Source: Solwaraspora sp. WMMD1047 (GTDB taxonomy: Bacteria; Actinomycetota; Actinomycetes; Mycobacteriales; Micromonosporaceae). From it: a stretch of 64,000 bases of DNA. Location: contig NZ_JARUBL010000001.1 of assembly GCF_029626155.1 (NCBI RefSeq), positions 1,054,001-1,118,000 on the forward strand, written 5' to 3'. Every line of letters starts with the position of its first letter. Positions within the stretch are counted from its first letter, which is position 1. This document shows positions 1 to 8,350 of the stretch, piece by piece. The translations under genes were made by a program, and so were the position numbers. The notes below the pieces were generated by a model. It made no database searches and had not been told where the DNA came from. It was given only the letters and a program-made list of their open reading frames with translations.

Positions 1-552
1 CCCGCGCACGGTGGCCGCAGCGCCCGAACCTCCCGGCATCGCCGTCGGTCGAACCGCGGGCGATTGTCTACTCCACGAGCCAGAACCTGTCCACGACCGG
101 GTCCGCGACCCGGAGCCTGCCCACGACCGGGTTCGGCGCGAGGGACAGCACCCTGGGTCAGCGGACGTAGCGGCATCGGAGGCTCCGTTTGGGCTGCGGC
201 CCAAGGCAGCGCGAAACGCCAGTCACTCGGGCCGACGAAGCATCCGCGAAGCACCATCCGGGTCACGTCCGTCCAATCTCACCGGCGCGGGCAGCCCGGT
301 ACGGCAACGGGATCACGGATGCCGGCCGCAATCATCTCACCCCGTTGGCCGCTCTCCGCCGACAACAATTCTGTGCAGGGAAGCTGCCGAGCGCTCCTGT
401 CGGACACGGGGCACGCCGAAATCTTCCGTCCGCGCCTTGGACTCGGGCGGCCGTCACCGTCGCATGGACAAATCGCGGCGCGAGGTCCGGCACGGGTGTG
501 GTTTGATCTGGCTGGCAAACCACCGGGGCAGCCGATATCGAGGATCGAGGTT
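1..552. other. no convincing gene; short direct repeat
   Basis: Several overlapping open frames cross this stretch, but none has a good ribosome binding site, and none gives a protein I recognise. Two 17-nt copies of a motif containing CCACGACCGGGT lie 30 bp apart at 86-102 and 116-132, with one mismatch. The left end of the window cuts whatever lies upstream, so this may be the decayed tail of a neighbouring region. Confidence 0.5.
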
Positions 553-912
553 GTGGACGAGTTCGAATGGGCGGGTCAGAGCGCGCCGCGTGGTTCGCGT
601 TACGGGGACCAGCGTCCGTACGTGGTCAGCGACGACCTCGACGGTCTGGGCGGACCGGTCAGCGGGCACATCACGCTGAGTCGGCGCCTCGACTGGTCCG
701 GGCATGCGCGGTACGACCTGGGCAATCCCCGCCAGCTTGCCAGCATGTACGAGGTCGTGCTCCGCGAGGCGACCACTGTTGACGATCTCGTGCAGTGGCT
801 GGACGGCCCGGTCCTCGTGCGGCTCTGGGCCGAGCTTGTACTGCCTCCGCAGGTGCGCAACCTGTGGGAGTCTCGCCACCCGGTGCTCGCGAACACGCAT
901 CAGGGAGCGTAG
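553..912 (+). CDS. hypothetical protein, 119 aa
   Basis: I do not recognise the family with certainty. The GTG at 553 follows an AGGA motif at 541-544 with good spacing. The long open frame upstream of it shows no conserved features, so I start here. The soluble product has no signal peptide and no membrane segment. Its C-terminal half has a pattern I have seen in small actinobacterial proteins: an acidic strand, then YEVVLREATT, a DLVQWLD helix and a LPPQVRNLWESRHP tail. It is followed by 158 bp without a gene. I cannot assign a function, and the exact start is uncertain. Confidence 0.5.
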   Translation: MDEFEWAGQSAPRGSRYGDQRPYVVSDDLDGLGGPVSGHITLSRRLDWSGHARYDLGNPRQLASMYEVVLREATTVDDLVQWLDGPVLVRLWAELVLPPQVRNLWESRHPVLANTHQGA

Positions 913-1070
913 TGCCGCACGGATCCACGCCCCGCTGGGCCGGGCAGTGTGTGGGAGCGGAACCGCTTCCGGTCGTAGTCCGGCCAATTGTCAACCAGTA
1001 CGTCTAGTGGAAGCTGGCCGCCTGACGGTGGCGTACCCGTTCTGTCGGTCGGTGGTGCGAGGATCGGCGG

Positions 1071-1526
1071 ATGACTGCGTGGCGGGATGTTGAGGCGGCG
1101 GCGCCGGAGTTCGCGGGGCGGGTGCGGGCGCTGTTCGACGCGCACCGGCACAAGACGATCGCGACCCTGCGGGCCGACGGGGGGCCGCGGATCTCCGGGA
1201 TCGAGGTGGTCTTCGAGGAGGGCGAGTTGACCTTCGGGTCGATGGCGAACGCCCGCAAGGGCACCGACCTACGGCGGGATCCGAGGTTCGCCCTGCACAG
1301 CGCCACCGTCGACCCGGTCGAAGGCGCGGAGGCCCAGTGGCCCGGCGAGGCGAAGATCAGCGGTCGCGCGGTTCTGGCCGGGCCGATCGAGGACGGGCCG
1401 CCGGGCGACCGGTTCCACGCTGACATCACCGAGGTCGTGCACACCCACCTCAACGAGAAGGCGACCCTGCTCGTCATCGAATGGTGGACCCCCACGCACG
1501 GGCTGCGGAAAGTCGAGCGCGAGTAG
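1071..1526 (+). CDS. pyridoxamine 5'-phosphate oxidase-fold family protein
   Basis: This 151-residue protein has the split-barrel fold of PNPOx-like proteins, which bind FMN or F420 and reduce or sequester small molecules in the cytoplasm. The family pattern is visible: an N-terminal helix, the strand KTIATLRADGGPRISGIEVV, a GELTFGSMANARKGTDLRRD stretch that contacts cofactor phosphate in relatives, then the second half of the barrel. It lacks the C-terminal motif of true PdxH, so vitamin B6 synthesis is unlikely. The ATG start gives the usual length for the short family members. The next gene, a methyltransferase, lies about 65 bp downstream on the same strand. The substrate cannot be told from sequence. 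Confidence 0.8.
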   Translation: MTAWRDVEAAAPEFAGRVRALFDAHRHKTIATLRADGGPRISGIEVVFEEGELTFGSMANARKGTDLRRDPRFALHSATVDPVEGAEAQWPGEAKISGRAVLAGPIEDGPPGDRFHADITEVVHTHLNEKATLLVIEWWTPTHGLRKVERE

Positions 1527-1592
1527 CCCTCGATCGGGTGCGCGGGATCTAAATGGGTTGCCGTGCGGCGGGCGGGGCGGCAGGCTCGCCCG

Positions 1593-2399
1593 GTGCCTGA
1601 CCTACCGCAAGCTGCGCCCGGACGTCGGATGTCGTTCAATGCCGCCGCGAGCACCTATCACCGGGGGCGGCCGCCCTACCCGAAAGCGGTGTTCGACCTG
1701 CTTGCCGACCGGTGTGGGTTGCGGACCGGCGCGCGGGTGCTCGAAATCGGTGCCGGCAACGGACTGGCGACCGGGCCGCTGTTGGCCGCCGGGGCACACG
1801 TGGTCGCGGTCGAGCCGGGCGAAAGCCTCGCCGCGATCCTGGCCGCCGACCACGGCAGCGACCGGCTCGGCGTTGTCGTGGCCGACTTCGAGAGTGCCGA
1901 GCTGCCGGGCGGGTTCGACCTGGCGGTCGCGGCCACCTCACTGCACTGGCTCGATCCGGACACCGCCATCGGGAAGATCGCCGGCCAGGTACGGGCCGGC
2001 GGCTGGCTGGCCGCCTGGTGGAACGAGTTCGGCGACACCAACCGGCCGACCACGTTCCGCGACCGGCTCGATCAGGTCTACGCCGACCTGCTGCCCGCCG
2101 AGCCCGGCTACCGCAGCAGCCGTTCGCACGTGCTCGACACCGACCGGTGGCGGCAGCGGCTGACCACTGGCGGCTGGTTCACCGACGTCACCGTCGACAT
2201 CATCGAATGGCAGCAGACCCTGACCGCCGACACCGCCCGCGACCTCTGGTCCACCTTCCCGAACATCGCCGAACTGGCACCACCCGACCGGGAGCAGTTC
2301 CTGACCCGGCTCGCCGCCCTCATCGACGGCGAGCCCACCGGCGCCGTCGAAGACCCCCGCCTGACGGTCCTCTACACCGCCACCCGCACCACCGCGTGA
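1593..2399 (+). CDS. class I SAM-dependent methyltransferase
   Basis: A Rossmann-fold methyltransferase of about 268 residues, probably acting on a small molecule. Motif I is clear (VLEIGAGNGLATGPLL), followed by the acidic end of strand 2 (VVAVEPGE) and the substrate-side motif AATSLHWLDPDTA. Relatives carry a few residues before the conserved RRMSFNAAA segment, and a GGCAGG motif sits 8 bp upstream of the GTG at 1593, so I prefer that start to the ATG at 1629. The C-terminal half (a WQQTLT strand and a helix with DREQFLTRLAAL) is typical of the TAM-like subgroup. The IS4 element begins 38 bp after the stop codon without interrupting the gene. Confidence 0.8.
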   Translation: MPDLPQAAPGRRMSFNAAASTYHRGRPPYPKAVFDLLADRCGLRTGARVLEIGAGNGLATGPLLAAGAHVVAVEPGESLAAILAADHGSDRLGVVVADFESAELPGGFDLAVAATSLHWLDPDTAIGKIAGQVRAGGWLAAWWNEFGDTNRPTTFRDRLDQVYADLLPAEPGYRSSRSHVLDTDRWRQRLTTGGWFTDVTVDIIEWQQTLTADTARDLWSTFPNIAELAPPDREQFLTRLAALIDGEPTGAVEDPRLTVLYTATRTTA

Positions 2400-2437
2400 C
2401 CGTCGCCGTCCGCGACGCCGACGCAGGTGACGCCGAC

Positions 2438-2483
2438 GTTGTGAAGGTTTGTTGTCGCCCCAGCGCAATGCCAGGAAGTTAAG
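2438..2483 (+). repeat. left terminal inverted repeat of the IS4 element
   Basis: A 46-bp arm starting GTTGTGAAGG and ending GAAGTTAAG. It contains the transposase stop codon at 2479-2481. It differs from the right arm at two positions only. Confidence 0.9.
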
Positions 2484-3891
2484 TGCTTTCCGGGCCGGGT
2501 TTGGTGAGGTTGGTGGTGTAGGTGGCTGTGGTTGATGCTGGTTCGGTTCGTTTCTTGCCGCGGTAGGGCGAGGTAGGGCGTTTGACCGCTCGGGGGCTGG
2601 AGCGTGACCGGCGTGGGCCGGTCTGATCGTCTAGGAGTTCGTCAGCGACCGTGATCAGTGCGCTGGTGAGGTCCCGGCTGGTGGTGATCGCGGTGTTGAT
2701 GACGTGTCGACGTGCCAGGCGTAGGCAGGTCAGGAACGGTAGTCGGTCGGGGTCGAGGTGATGCTCGGCGGCGGTCGTGGTGATCAGGTCCCGTAACGCT
2801 TGGTAGACGATGAGATGAGCCCACATCTCCTGCCGGACACCGGTGGGATCGTGGGAACGTAGTACGACCTTCGACCCTCGCTGGTGGGTCTTGAGGTTCT
2901 GGTAGCTGTTCTCTGTTTCCCAGCGTTGGTGGTAGCAGTCGATCAGCTGTCCCGCGGTGATGTCCTGCGGGCAGAGTAGGTTGGTGACCAGCCGGTACCG
3001 CTCGGTCCGGCATGCCGTCACGCCGTGTCGGTTGGTGGTGGCGACCGTGACGGTGTACTCGATCACCCGGACGGTGATGACCGGTTCGGTGCCCCGCCGC
3101 CGCCCTGGTGGGGGTTTGATGACTGATATCCAAGATCCATCTGGCAGTGCCCTTACCACGGGCAGGTGGCGGTTGGACTTCATCCGCCAGAGCAGTCCTG
3201 CGCCGGTGGCCTCCGCTGCCCGCCACAGGTCATAGCCGTGAAAGTTCCGGTCAGCGACGAGCAGCATGTCTTCCCGTAGCAGGGGAAGCAGGGCGCGGGC
3301 CTGGACCATTTCCGCTTCGCGGCCGAACGACGCACCGATGACCGCATGCGTGCCACACTCGATCAACGTCAACAGCCACAGCCGTGGGTAGCCCGCCGTG
3401 TTGCCACCGCCACCCGCATCACGACCAAAAGCGGCCTCATTGGCGGGACTGTCGGCCGTCTGCAGCTTGGTGCCGTCCCAGGCCACGACCCGCCGTCCGG
3501 CCACGAACACGCCGGGCATGCCCGGCTCGCCCCGCGCCCCGGCCACCCGCTCGAACAGATATCTCAGAGGCGCCTCCCCCAACCGCTGACGGGCCTGAGA
3601 AAACGCCGAGGTGGTAGGGGTGATCCTGGCCAACGCGGGCCAGCCCGAAACCAGCAACCGCCACACCTGCCGGTAGCCGTCCGTACTGAACAGGCACATC
3701 GCCAACACAAACAACACCACCACCCGAGCCGGCAGCAGACGTACCCGCCGCTGAGTGACTCCGGTCGCCGCTACCGCCTCATCGATGAGCTCTCGCGGCA
3801 CCGACTGTGACAGCACGCCCAGCCCGATGTGTTGCCACGCGGCGCCCGCACCAAGCCGCGGCAACGCATCCATGGAAGAATCCCCGGACAA
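2479..3891 (-). CDS. IS4-family DDE transposase
   Basis: A cut-and-paste transposase of 470 residues. Residues 20-115 match the IS4 N-terminal domain (RLLPARVVVLFVLAMCLFST). The catalytic triad is intact: D139 in AWDGTKL, D214 in LLVADRNFHGYDLW and E327. The IS4 signature Y-x2-R-x3-E-x6-K is present as Y320, R323, E327 and K334. The start could be the TTG at 3891, with AGGAG 5 bp upstream inside a hairpin arm, or the ATG at 3873, with GGGGA 8 bp upstream; the ATG would give 464 residues. No frameshift or missing motif is seen, so the element may still be active. Confidence 0.93.
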   Translation of the reverse strand: MSGDSSMDALPRLGAGAAWQHIGLGVLSQSVPRELIDEAVAATGVTQRRVRLLPARVVVLFVLAMCLFSTDGYRQVWRLLVSGWPALARITPTTSAFSQARQRLGEAPLRYLFERVAGARGEPGMPGVFVAGRRVVAWDGTKLQTADSPANEAAFGRDAGGGGNTAGYPRLWLLTLIECGTHAVIGASFGREAEMVQARALLPLLREDMLLVADRNFHGYDLWRAAEATGAGLLWRMKSNRHLPVVRALPDGSWISVIKPPPGRRRGTEPVITVRVIEYTVTVATTNRHGVTACRTERYRLVTNLLCPQDITAGQLIDCYHQRWETENSYQNLKTHQRGSKVVLRSHDPTGVRQEMWAHLIVYQALRDLITTTAAEHHLDPDRLPFLTCLRLARRHVINTAITTSRDLTSALITVADELLDDQTGPRRSRSSPRAVKRPTSPYRGKKRTEPASTTATYTTNLTKPGPEST

Positions 3892-3947
3892 CGAAGCTCC
3901 TGTATGAATTTAGATCTTGGTCGATCCACGTTCTACAGGAGCTTCGT
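3891..3947 (-). promoter_or_regulatory. 14-bp hairpin over the transposase start region
   Basis: Perfect inverted arms at 3891-3904 and 3934-3947 (ACGAAGCTCCTGTA and its complement) flank a 29-nt loop. On the minus strand the second arm contains AGGAG, 5 nt before the TTG start, and the loop carries a possible -10 box, TAAATT. A transcript entering from outside would fold the AGGAG into the stem; one starting near the end of the loop would lack the first arm. IS10 and IS50 are known to use this arrangement against read-through expression. Here it is an inference. Confidence 0.6.
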
Positions 3948-3970
3948 CTTATTCAGGCACGTGACACACC

Positions 3971-4016
3971 CTTAACTTCCTGGCATTGCGCTAGGGCGAC
4001 CACAAACCTTCACAAC
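3971..4016 (-). repeat. right terminal inverted repeat of the IS4 element
   Basis: A 46-bp arm which, read on the minus strand, begins GTTGTGAAGG and ends GAAGTTAAG. It is separated from the transposase start by about 80 bp that carry the promoter region and a 14-bp hairpin. Confidence 0.9.
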
Positions 4017-4027
4017 ACGGGTGAAGC

Positions 4028-4441
4028 TTAGGGGAGGGCGGCGGACACCCGGGTGGCGTAGGACTCGGCCTGGGAGTGGGAGTCGTATTTGTGGCGGGGC
4101 CAGAAGAAGCCGCGTAGGCCGTCGCCCTTGGTGCGGGGGACGACGTGGGTGTGCAGGTGCGGGACCGACTGGGAGACGCGGTTGTTCATCGCTACGAAGG
4201 TGCCGCCCGCACCCAACCCGGCTTCGACCGCGAGCGCGATTCGGCGTACCAGATTGAAGTAGCCGGCGATGGACGGTGGTGGCAGGTCCGTGAGGGTTTC
4301 GTGGTGGTCGCGGGGGACCACCAGGACGTGGCCGTGGAAGACCGGGCGGGTGTCCAGGAAGGCGACGCCGTCCGGGGTGTCGGTGACCAGGAACGCCGGG
4401 GTCGAGCCGGCGACGATTCCGCAAAACACGCATCCCGCCAT
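4028..4441 (-). CDS. HIT-family (histidine triad) hydrolase
   Basis: A 137-residue nucleotide-binding hydrolase or transferase of the HIT superfamily, whose members act on AMP-linked or phosphoramidate substrates. The active-site motif is HLHTHVV near residue 90. The N-terminal CVFC pair is the half zinc site seen in HinT-like proteins, and GHVLVVPRDHHETL is the conserved strand-helix before the triad. I start at the ATG at 4441, just before CVFC, rather than the GTG at 4471, which would overlap metB. The gene diverges from metB with only about 34 bp between starts, so the two share a compact promoter region. The physiological substrate is unknown. Confidence 0.88.
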   Translation of the reverse strand: MAGCVFCGIVAGSTPAFLVTDTPDGVAFLDTRPVFHGHVLVVPRDHHETLTDLPPPSIAGYFNLVRRIALAVEAGLGAGGTFVAMNNRVSQSVPHLHTHVVPRTKGDGLRGFFWPRHKYDSHSQAESYATRVSAALP

Positions 4442-4462
4442 CCGGGCAGAGTAGCCGCAGGC

Positions 4463-4476
4463 TAGCGTCACGATGA
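4463..4476 (+). promoter_or_regulatory. candidate leaderless promoter of metB
   Basis: TAGCGT at 4463-4468 fits the actinobacterial -10 pattern TANNNT, and its last T lies seven positions before the second ATG, at 4476. That spacing suggests transcription starting at or next to the start codon. No ribosome binding site is visible, which agrees with leaderless translation. Confidence 0.4.
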
Positions 4477-5618
4477 TGAACTACGGCTTCGAGACGCTCG
4501 CCATCCACGCCGGCCAGGACCCGGACCCCCGGACCGGTGCGGTGGTGCCGCCGATATACCAGACCAGCACGTACGCCCAGGATGCCGTGGGCGCGCCGCG
4601 GCTGGGGTACGAGTACAGCCGGTCCGGGAACCCGACCCGGGACGCGCTGCAGGAGTGCCTGGCCGCGATCGAGGGCGGGCGGGTCGGGCTCGCGTTCGCC
4701 AGCGGGCTGGCCGCCGAGGACGCCCTGATCCGCACCGTCTGCGCGCCCGGCGACCACGTGATCATCCCGGACGACGCGTACGGCGGCACCTACCGGCTCT
4801 TCGCGAAGGTCGCGCAGCGGTGGGGGCTGACCTTCACGGCCGCGAAGATCTCCCACCCCGACGCGGTACGGGCGGCCGTCCGGCCCGGCCAGACGAAGAT
4901 CATCTGGGTGGAGACGCCGACCAACCCGCTGCTCGGCATCGCCGACATCGCGGCGCTGGCCGGCATCGCCCACGAGACCGGCGCGCTGCTCGCCGTCGAC
5001 AACACCTTCGCCTCGCCGTACCTGCAGCAGCCGCTCGGGCTCGGCGCCGACGTGGTGATCCACTCCACCACCAAATACCTCGGCGGCCACTCCGACGTGG
5101 TCGGCGGCGCGCTGATCACCGCCGACGCCGGGCTCGGCGCCGAACTGGCCTACCACCAGAACGCGATGGGCGCCATCAACGGCCCCTTCGACGGCTGGCT
5201 CACCCTGCGCGGAATCAAGACCCTCGGGGTACGGATGGACCGGCACTGCGACAACGCCGAGCGGATCGCCGAGTATCTGACCAGCCATTCCGCCGTGGCG
5301 CAGGTGCTCTACCCGGGGCTGTCCGAGCACCCCGGCCACGAGACCGCCGCCAAGCAGATGCGTCGGTACGGCGGGATGATCTCCTTCCGGGCGGCCGGTG
5401 GGGAGGCCGCCGCGCTGCGGATCTGCGAACGAACAAGGCTCTTCGTGCTCGCCGAGTCGCTCGGCGGAGTGGAATCCCTGATCGAACATCCCGGCCGGAT
5501 GACACATGCGAGCGTTGCCGGCTCGGCGCTTGAAGTTCCCGCCGATCTCGTGCGACTGTCTGTCGGCATCGAGACCGCCGACGATCTGCTCGCCGATCTG
5601 GAACAGGCGCTCGGCTGA
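4476..5618 (+). CDS. metB: cystathionine gamma-synthase (or gamma-lyase)
   Basis: A cytoplasmic PLP enzyme of the Cys/Met metabolism family, about 380 residues. It probably joins an activated homoserine to cysteine to make cystathionine for methionine synthesis. Visible marks are the N-terminal ETLAIHAGQDPD, the YSRSGNPTRDALQ segment, VETPTNPLL, DNTFASPYLQQP with the PLP-binding aspartate, and the Schiff-base lysine K200 in STTKYLGGHSD. The C-terminal ESLGGVESLIEHP is conserved. Lyase and synthase cannot be separated by sequence alone, but position near greA and mca matches the gene called metB in mycobacteria. Two adjacent ATGs (4473, 4476) are possible starts; I use the second for its promoter spacing. 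Confidence 0.9.
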   Translation: MNYGFETLAIHAGQDPDPRTGAVVPPIYQTSTYAQDAVGAPRLGYEYSRSGNPTRDALQECLAAIEGGRVGLAFASGLAAEDALIRTVCAPGDHVIIPDDAYGGTYRLFAKVAQRWGLTFTAAKISHPDAVRAAVRPGQTKIIWVETPTNPLLGIADIAALAGIAHETGALLAVDNTFASPYLQQPLGLGADVVIHSTTKYLGGHSDVVGGALITADAGLGAELAYHQNAMGAINGPFDGWLTLRGIKTLGVRMDRHCDNAERIAEYLTSHSAVAQVLYPGLSEHPGHETAAKQMRRYGGMISFRAAGGEAAALRICERTRLFVLAESLGGVESLIEHPGRMTHASVAGSALEVPADLVRLSVGIETADDLLADLEQALG

Positions 5619-5656
5619 ACCGCCCACCCGGGTGGTCTGTTGGGGAGGATGGGGTC

Positions 5657-7039
5657 GTGCAGGACGTCACGCGGAGCTGGGTCGGCGCGAGCGCGAAACA
5701 GATCGCCCGAGCGGTACGCCGGGGCGACGCCTCAGCCACCCAGGTGGTCGCCGACCACCTCGACCACATCGCCCGGGTGGACCGCGAACTGACGGCGTTC
5801 CGGGCGCTGCGCGGCGGCGAGGCGATCGTCGAGGCGGAGAAGGTCGACGAGCAGGACGACCTGGCGAACCTGCCGCTGGCCGGCGTACCGGTGGCGATCA
5901 AGGAGAACACCGACGTCGCCGGGATGCCGACCTGGCGCGGGTCGGCCGCCGCCCGTACCCCGGTCGCCGAGACCGACCACGAGGTGACCCGGCGGCTGCG
6001 CGGCGCGGGTGCGGTGATCCTCGGCGTCACCCGGATGCCGGAGTTGGGCCTCTGGGGGGTGACCGACGACGAGAGCGGCATCACCCGCAACCCGTGGAAC
6101 ACCGACGTCACCCCCGGCGGCTCGTCGGGCGGATCGGCCGCCGCGGTCGCCGCCGGGCTGGTGCCGATCGCGCACGGCAACGACGGGCTCGGCTCGATCC
6201 GCATCCCGGCCGCCTGCTGCGGCCTGGTCGGCCTCAAGCCCGGCCGGGGCGTGCTGCCCGCACCGGCCAGCGCCTGGTACGGGCTCACCGAACACGGCAT
6301 CCTCGCCACCACCGTCGCCGACGCCACCGTCGGTTTCTCGGTGCTCGCCGGCCGCCGCCCCGACAAACTGGTGCAGCCGGAGCGGCTGCGGGTCGCGGTG
6401 TCGCTGAACTCGCCGGTGGCCGGGGTGCGGCCCGACGCGCCGAACCGGGACGCGGTGGCGGCGGCGTCCCGGCTGCTCGCGGCGGCCGGACACGACGCGG
6501 TGTCGATCGAGGTGACCTACCCGACCCCGCTCGGGCTGCGCGGGGTGGCGACCTGGTTCGCCGCCGCCGCCGACGAGGCGGCCGGGCTGGACCGGCAGAG
6601 CCTGCAGCGGCGGTCCCGGTGGCACGCCCGGCTGGGTGACGTGGCACGGCGGCGCGACTACGTGCGGGAGGCGGACCGGGAGGCGTGGCGGGCGCGGTCG
6701 ATCGCCTTCTTCGCCGACAACTCGGTCGACGTGCTGCTGACGCCCGCGCTGGCCGGCCCGCCGCCGGCCGCGCTGAGCTGGTCGTCGCGGTCCTGGCGGG
6801 CCAACATGGCGGCAAACGTCCGGTACGCGCCCTACTCGGCGCCGTGGAACATCGCCGGGCTGCCCGCGCTCGTGGTGCCGGTCGGGCTGCGCCCCGACGG
6901 CCTGCCGGTCGCCGTGCAGCTCGTCGGCCCACCCAACTCCGAACTGCTCCTGCTCGCGGTGGCCGGCCAGTTCGAACTGGCCGCCCCCTGGCCCCAACAC
7001 GCCCCCACCTACCCCAAACTGCGAGTATCGGGGGCATGA
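5657..7039 (+). CDS. amidase-signature family amidase
   Basis: A 460-residue serine hydrolase of the amidase signature family, which cleaves carboxamides in the cytoplasm. The Ser-cisSer-Lys triad is present: lysine in VAIKENT, the first serine in GGSSGGSAAAV and the nucleophile in GLGSIRIPAACCG. The glycine-rich signature is intact and the length is normal. It is too short, and lacks gatB and gatC neighbours, to be GatA. The stop overlaps the ilvA start by 4 bp (ATGA), so the two are co-translated. The substrate is not predictable; the link with threonine deaminase hints at amino-acid amide or nitrogen metabolism. The GTG start at 5657 follows GGGGAGGATGGGG. Confidence 0.87.
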   Translation: MQDVTRSWVGASAKQIARAVRRGDASATQVVADHLDHIARVDRELTAFRALRGGEAIVEAEKVDEQDDLANLPLAGVPVAIKENTDVAGMPTWRGSAAARTPVAETDHEVTRRLRGAGAVILGVTRMPELGLWGVTDDESGITRNPWNTDVTPGGSSGGSAAAVAAGLVPIAHGNDGLGSIRIPAACCGLVGLKPGRGVLPAPASAWYGLTEHGILATTVADATVGFSVLAGRRPDKLVQPERLRVAVSLNSPVAGVRPDAPNRDAVAAASRLLAAAGHDAVSIEVTYPTPLGLRGVATWFAAAADEAAGLDRQSLQRRSRWHARLGDVARRRDYVREADREAWRARSIAFFADNSVDVLLTPALAGPPPAALSWSSRSWRANMAANVRYAPYSAPWNIAGLPALVVPVGLRPDGLPVAVQLVGPPNSELLLLAVAGQFELAAPWPQHAPTYPKLRVSGA

Positions 7040-8256
7040 GTGAGCTGGTCGGGTTGGCGGATGTGCGGGGGGCGCGGGAGTTGCTGGTGGGGGTCACCCG
7101 GACGACCCCGTTGGAGCCGTCCCGGCCGTTGACCGCCTCGCTGGGCGGGCCGGTCTGGCTCAAGTGCGAGAACATGCAGCGCGCCGGGTCGTACAAGGTG
7201 CGGGGGGCGTACGTGCGGATCGCCCGGCTCTCCGACGACGAACGGCGGCGGGGCGTGGTCGCGGCGAGCGCCGGCAACCACGCCCAGGGGGTGGCGCTCG
7301 CCGCGGCCCTGCTCGGCACCGCCGCCACCGTCTTCATGCCGGTGGGCGCTCCGCTGCCGAAGGTCGCCGCTACCAAGGGGTACGGCGCCACCGTCGAGTT
7401 CTTCGGCGCCTCCGTCGACGAGGCGCTGGTGGCCGCCCGGGAGTTCGCCGAGCGGACCGGGGCGGTGCTGATCCACCCGTTCGACCACCAGGATGTGATC
7501 GCCGGTCAGGGCACGGTGGCGCTGGAGATCCTGGAACAGCTGCCGGAGGTGCGCACGATCATCACCGGGGTCGGCGGCGGCGGGCTGATCTCCGGGATCG
7601 CGGTGGCCGCCAAGGCGCTGCGGCCGGAGATCAGGATCGTCGGCGTCCAGGCCGAGGACGCGGCGGCGTACCCGCCGTCGCTGGCGGCCGGGGAGCCGAT
7701 CGCGTTGGCGCGGTTCTCCACCATTGCCGACGGGATCGCCGTCGGCTGCCCCGGCGAGATCACCTTCGCGCACGTCAACAAGCTGGTTGACGAGATGGTG
7801 ACGGTCTCCGAGGAGGACATCTCCCGGGCCCTGCTGATGCTGCTGGAACGCGGCAAGCAGGTGGTCGAGCCGGCCGGCGCGGCCGGGGTGGCGGCGCTAC
7901 TGGCCGGGACGGTTCCGGTGGATACGCCGGTGGTGGCGGTGCTCTCCGGCGGCAACATCGACCCGTTGCTGATGTTGCGGGTCATCGAGCACGGGCTGGC
8001 TGCCGCCGGCCGGTACCTGCGGTTCACGGTGCGCTGCGGAGACCAGCCGGGGGAGCTGGCCTCGGTGCTGCGGCAGATCGCCGAGCATCGGGCGAATGTG
8101 GTCGATGTGGAGCACCAGCGCCGCAACCCGCGGCTGCGGCTCGGCGAGGTGGAGGTCGCGCTGTCGGTGGAGACCCGCGGCGCCGAACACTCCGACGCCC
8201 TGATCGGCGGCCTACGCGCCACCGGCTACCAGGTAGTCCTCGCCGAACGCTACTGA
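7036..8256 (+). CDS. ilvA: threonine ammonia-lyase (threonine deaminase)
   Basis: A PLP enzyme of 406 residues converting threonine to 2-oxobutanoate and ammonia, the first step towards isoleucine. The PLP lysine is in GSYKVRGAY, SAGNHAQGVA is the phosphate-side motif, and the glycine loop is GVGGGGLISG. From about residue 330 a single ACT-like regulatory domain follows (FTVRCGDQPGELASVLRQIA), as in the short enzymes, rather than the double domain of E. coli IlvA. The ATG at 7036 overlaps the amidase stop by 4 bp. A strong hairpin 39 bp after the stop probably ends the transcript. Confidence 0.92.
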   Translation: MSELVGLADVRGARELLVGVTRTTPLEPSRPLTASLGGPVWLKCENMQRAGSYKVRGAYVRIARLSDDERRRGVVAASAGNHAQGVALAAALLGTAATVFMPVGAPLPKVAATKGYGATVEFFGASVDEALVAAREFAERTGAVLIHPFDHQDVIAGQGTVALEILEQLPEVRTIITGVGGGGLISGIAVAAKALRPEIRIVGVQAEDAAAYPPSLAAGEPIALARFSTIADGIAVGCPGEITFAHVNKLVDEMVTVSEEDISRALLMLLERGKQVVEPAGAAGVAALLAGTVPVDTPVVAVLSGGNIDPLLMLRVIEHGLAAAGRYLRFTVRCGDQPGELASVLRQIAEHRANVVDVEHQRRNPRLRLGEVEVALSVETRGAEHSDALIGGLRATGYQVVLAERY

Positions 8257-8294
8257 CCGGGCGGGACACGGCTCGATCCGCGTCCAGGATGCGA

Positions 8295-8330
8295 GTGGGC
8301 GGGTGCCCGAGCCTCCGGACACCCGCCCAC
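8295..8330. terminator. hairpin between convergent ilvA and secreted-protein gene
   Basis: Perfect 11-bp arms GTGGGCGGGTG (8295-8305) and CACCCGCCCAC (8320-8330) with a 14-nt loop. No T tract follows, as is common in actinomycetes. Its place between two genes that end towards each other suggests it serves both. Confidence 0.7.
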
Positions 8331-8350
8331 ACCAACAGGAACAATCGCAG

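Larger units (their letters stand above)
2438..4016 (-). mobile_element. IS4-family insertion sequence, 1,579 bp, apparently intact
   Basis: The element is bounded by 46-bp terminal inverted repeats at 2438-2483 and 3971-4016 that match at 44 of 46 positions. One transposase gene fills it on the minus strand, and its TAA stop codon lies inside the left repeat. I find no target duplication: the 10-bp flanks (2428-2437 and 4017-4026) do not match. That could mean a loss after insertion, a rearrangement between copies, or ends slightly different from mine. It sits between the methyltransferase and HIT genes and breaks neither. Confidence 0.9.

Noticed and set aside
2957-3810. Plus-strand ORFs opposite the transposase
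   Set aside because: They are antisense shadows of a fully conserved DDE transposase and have no motifs.
3972-5627. Long minus-strand frame opposite metB
   Set aside because: It arises from GC-rich third positions opposite metB; its product is low-complexity and its end reads through the HIT gene and the IS end.
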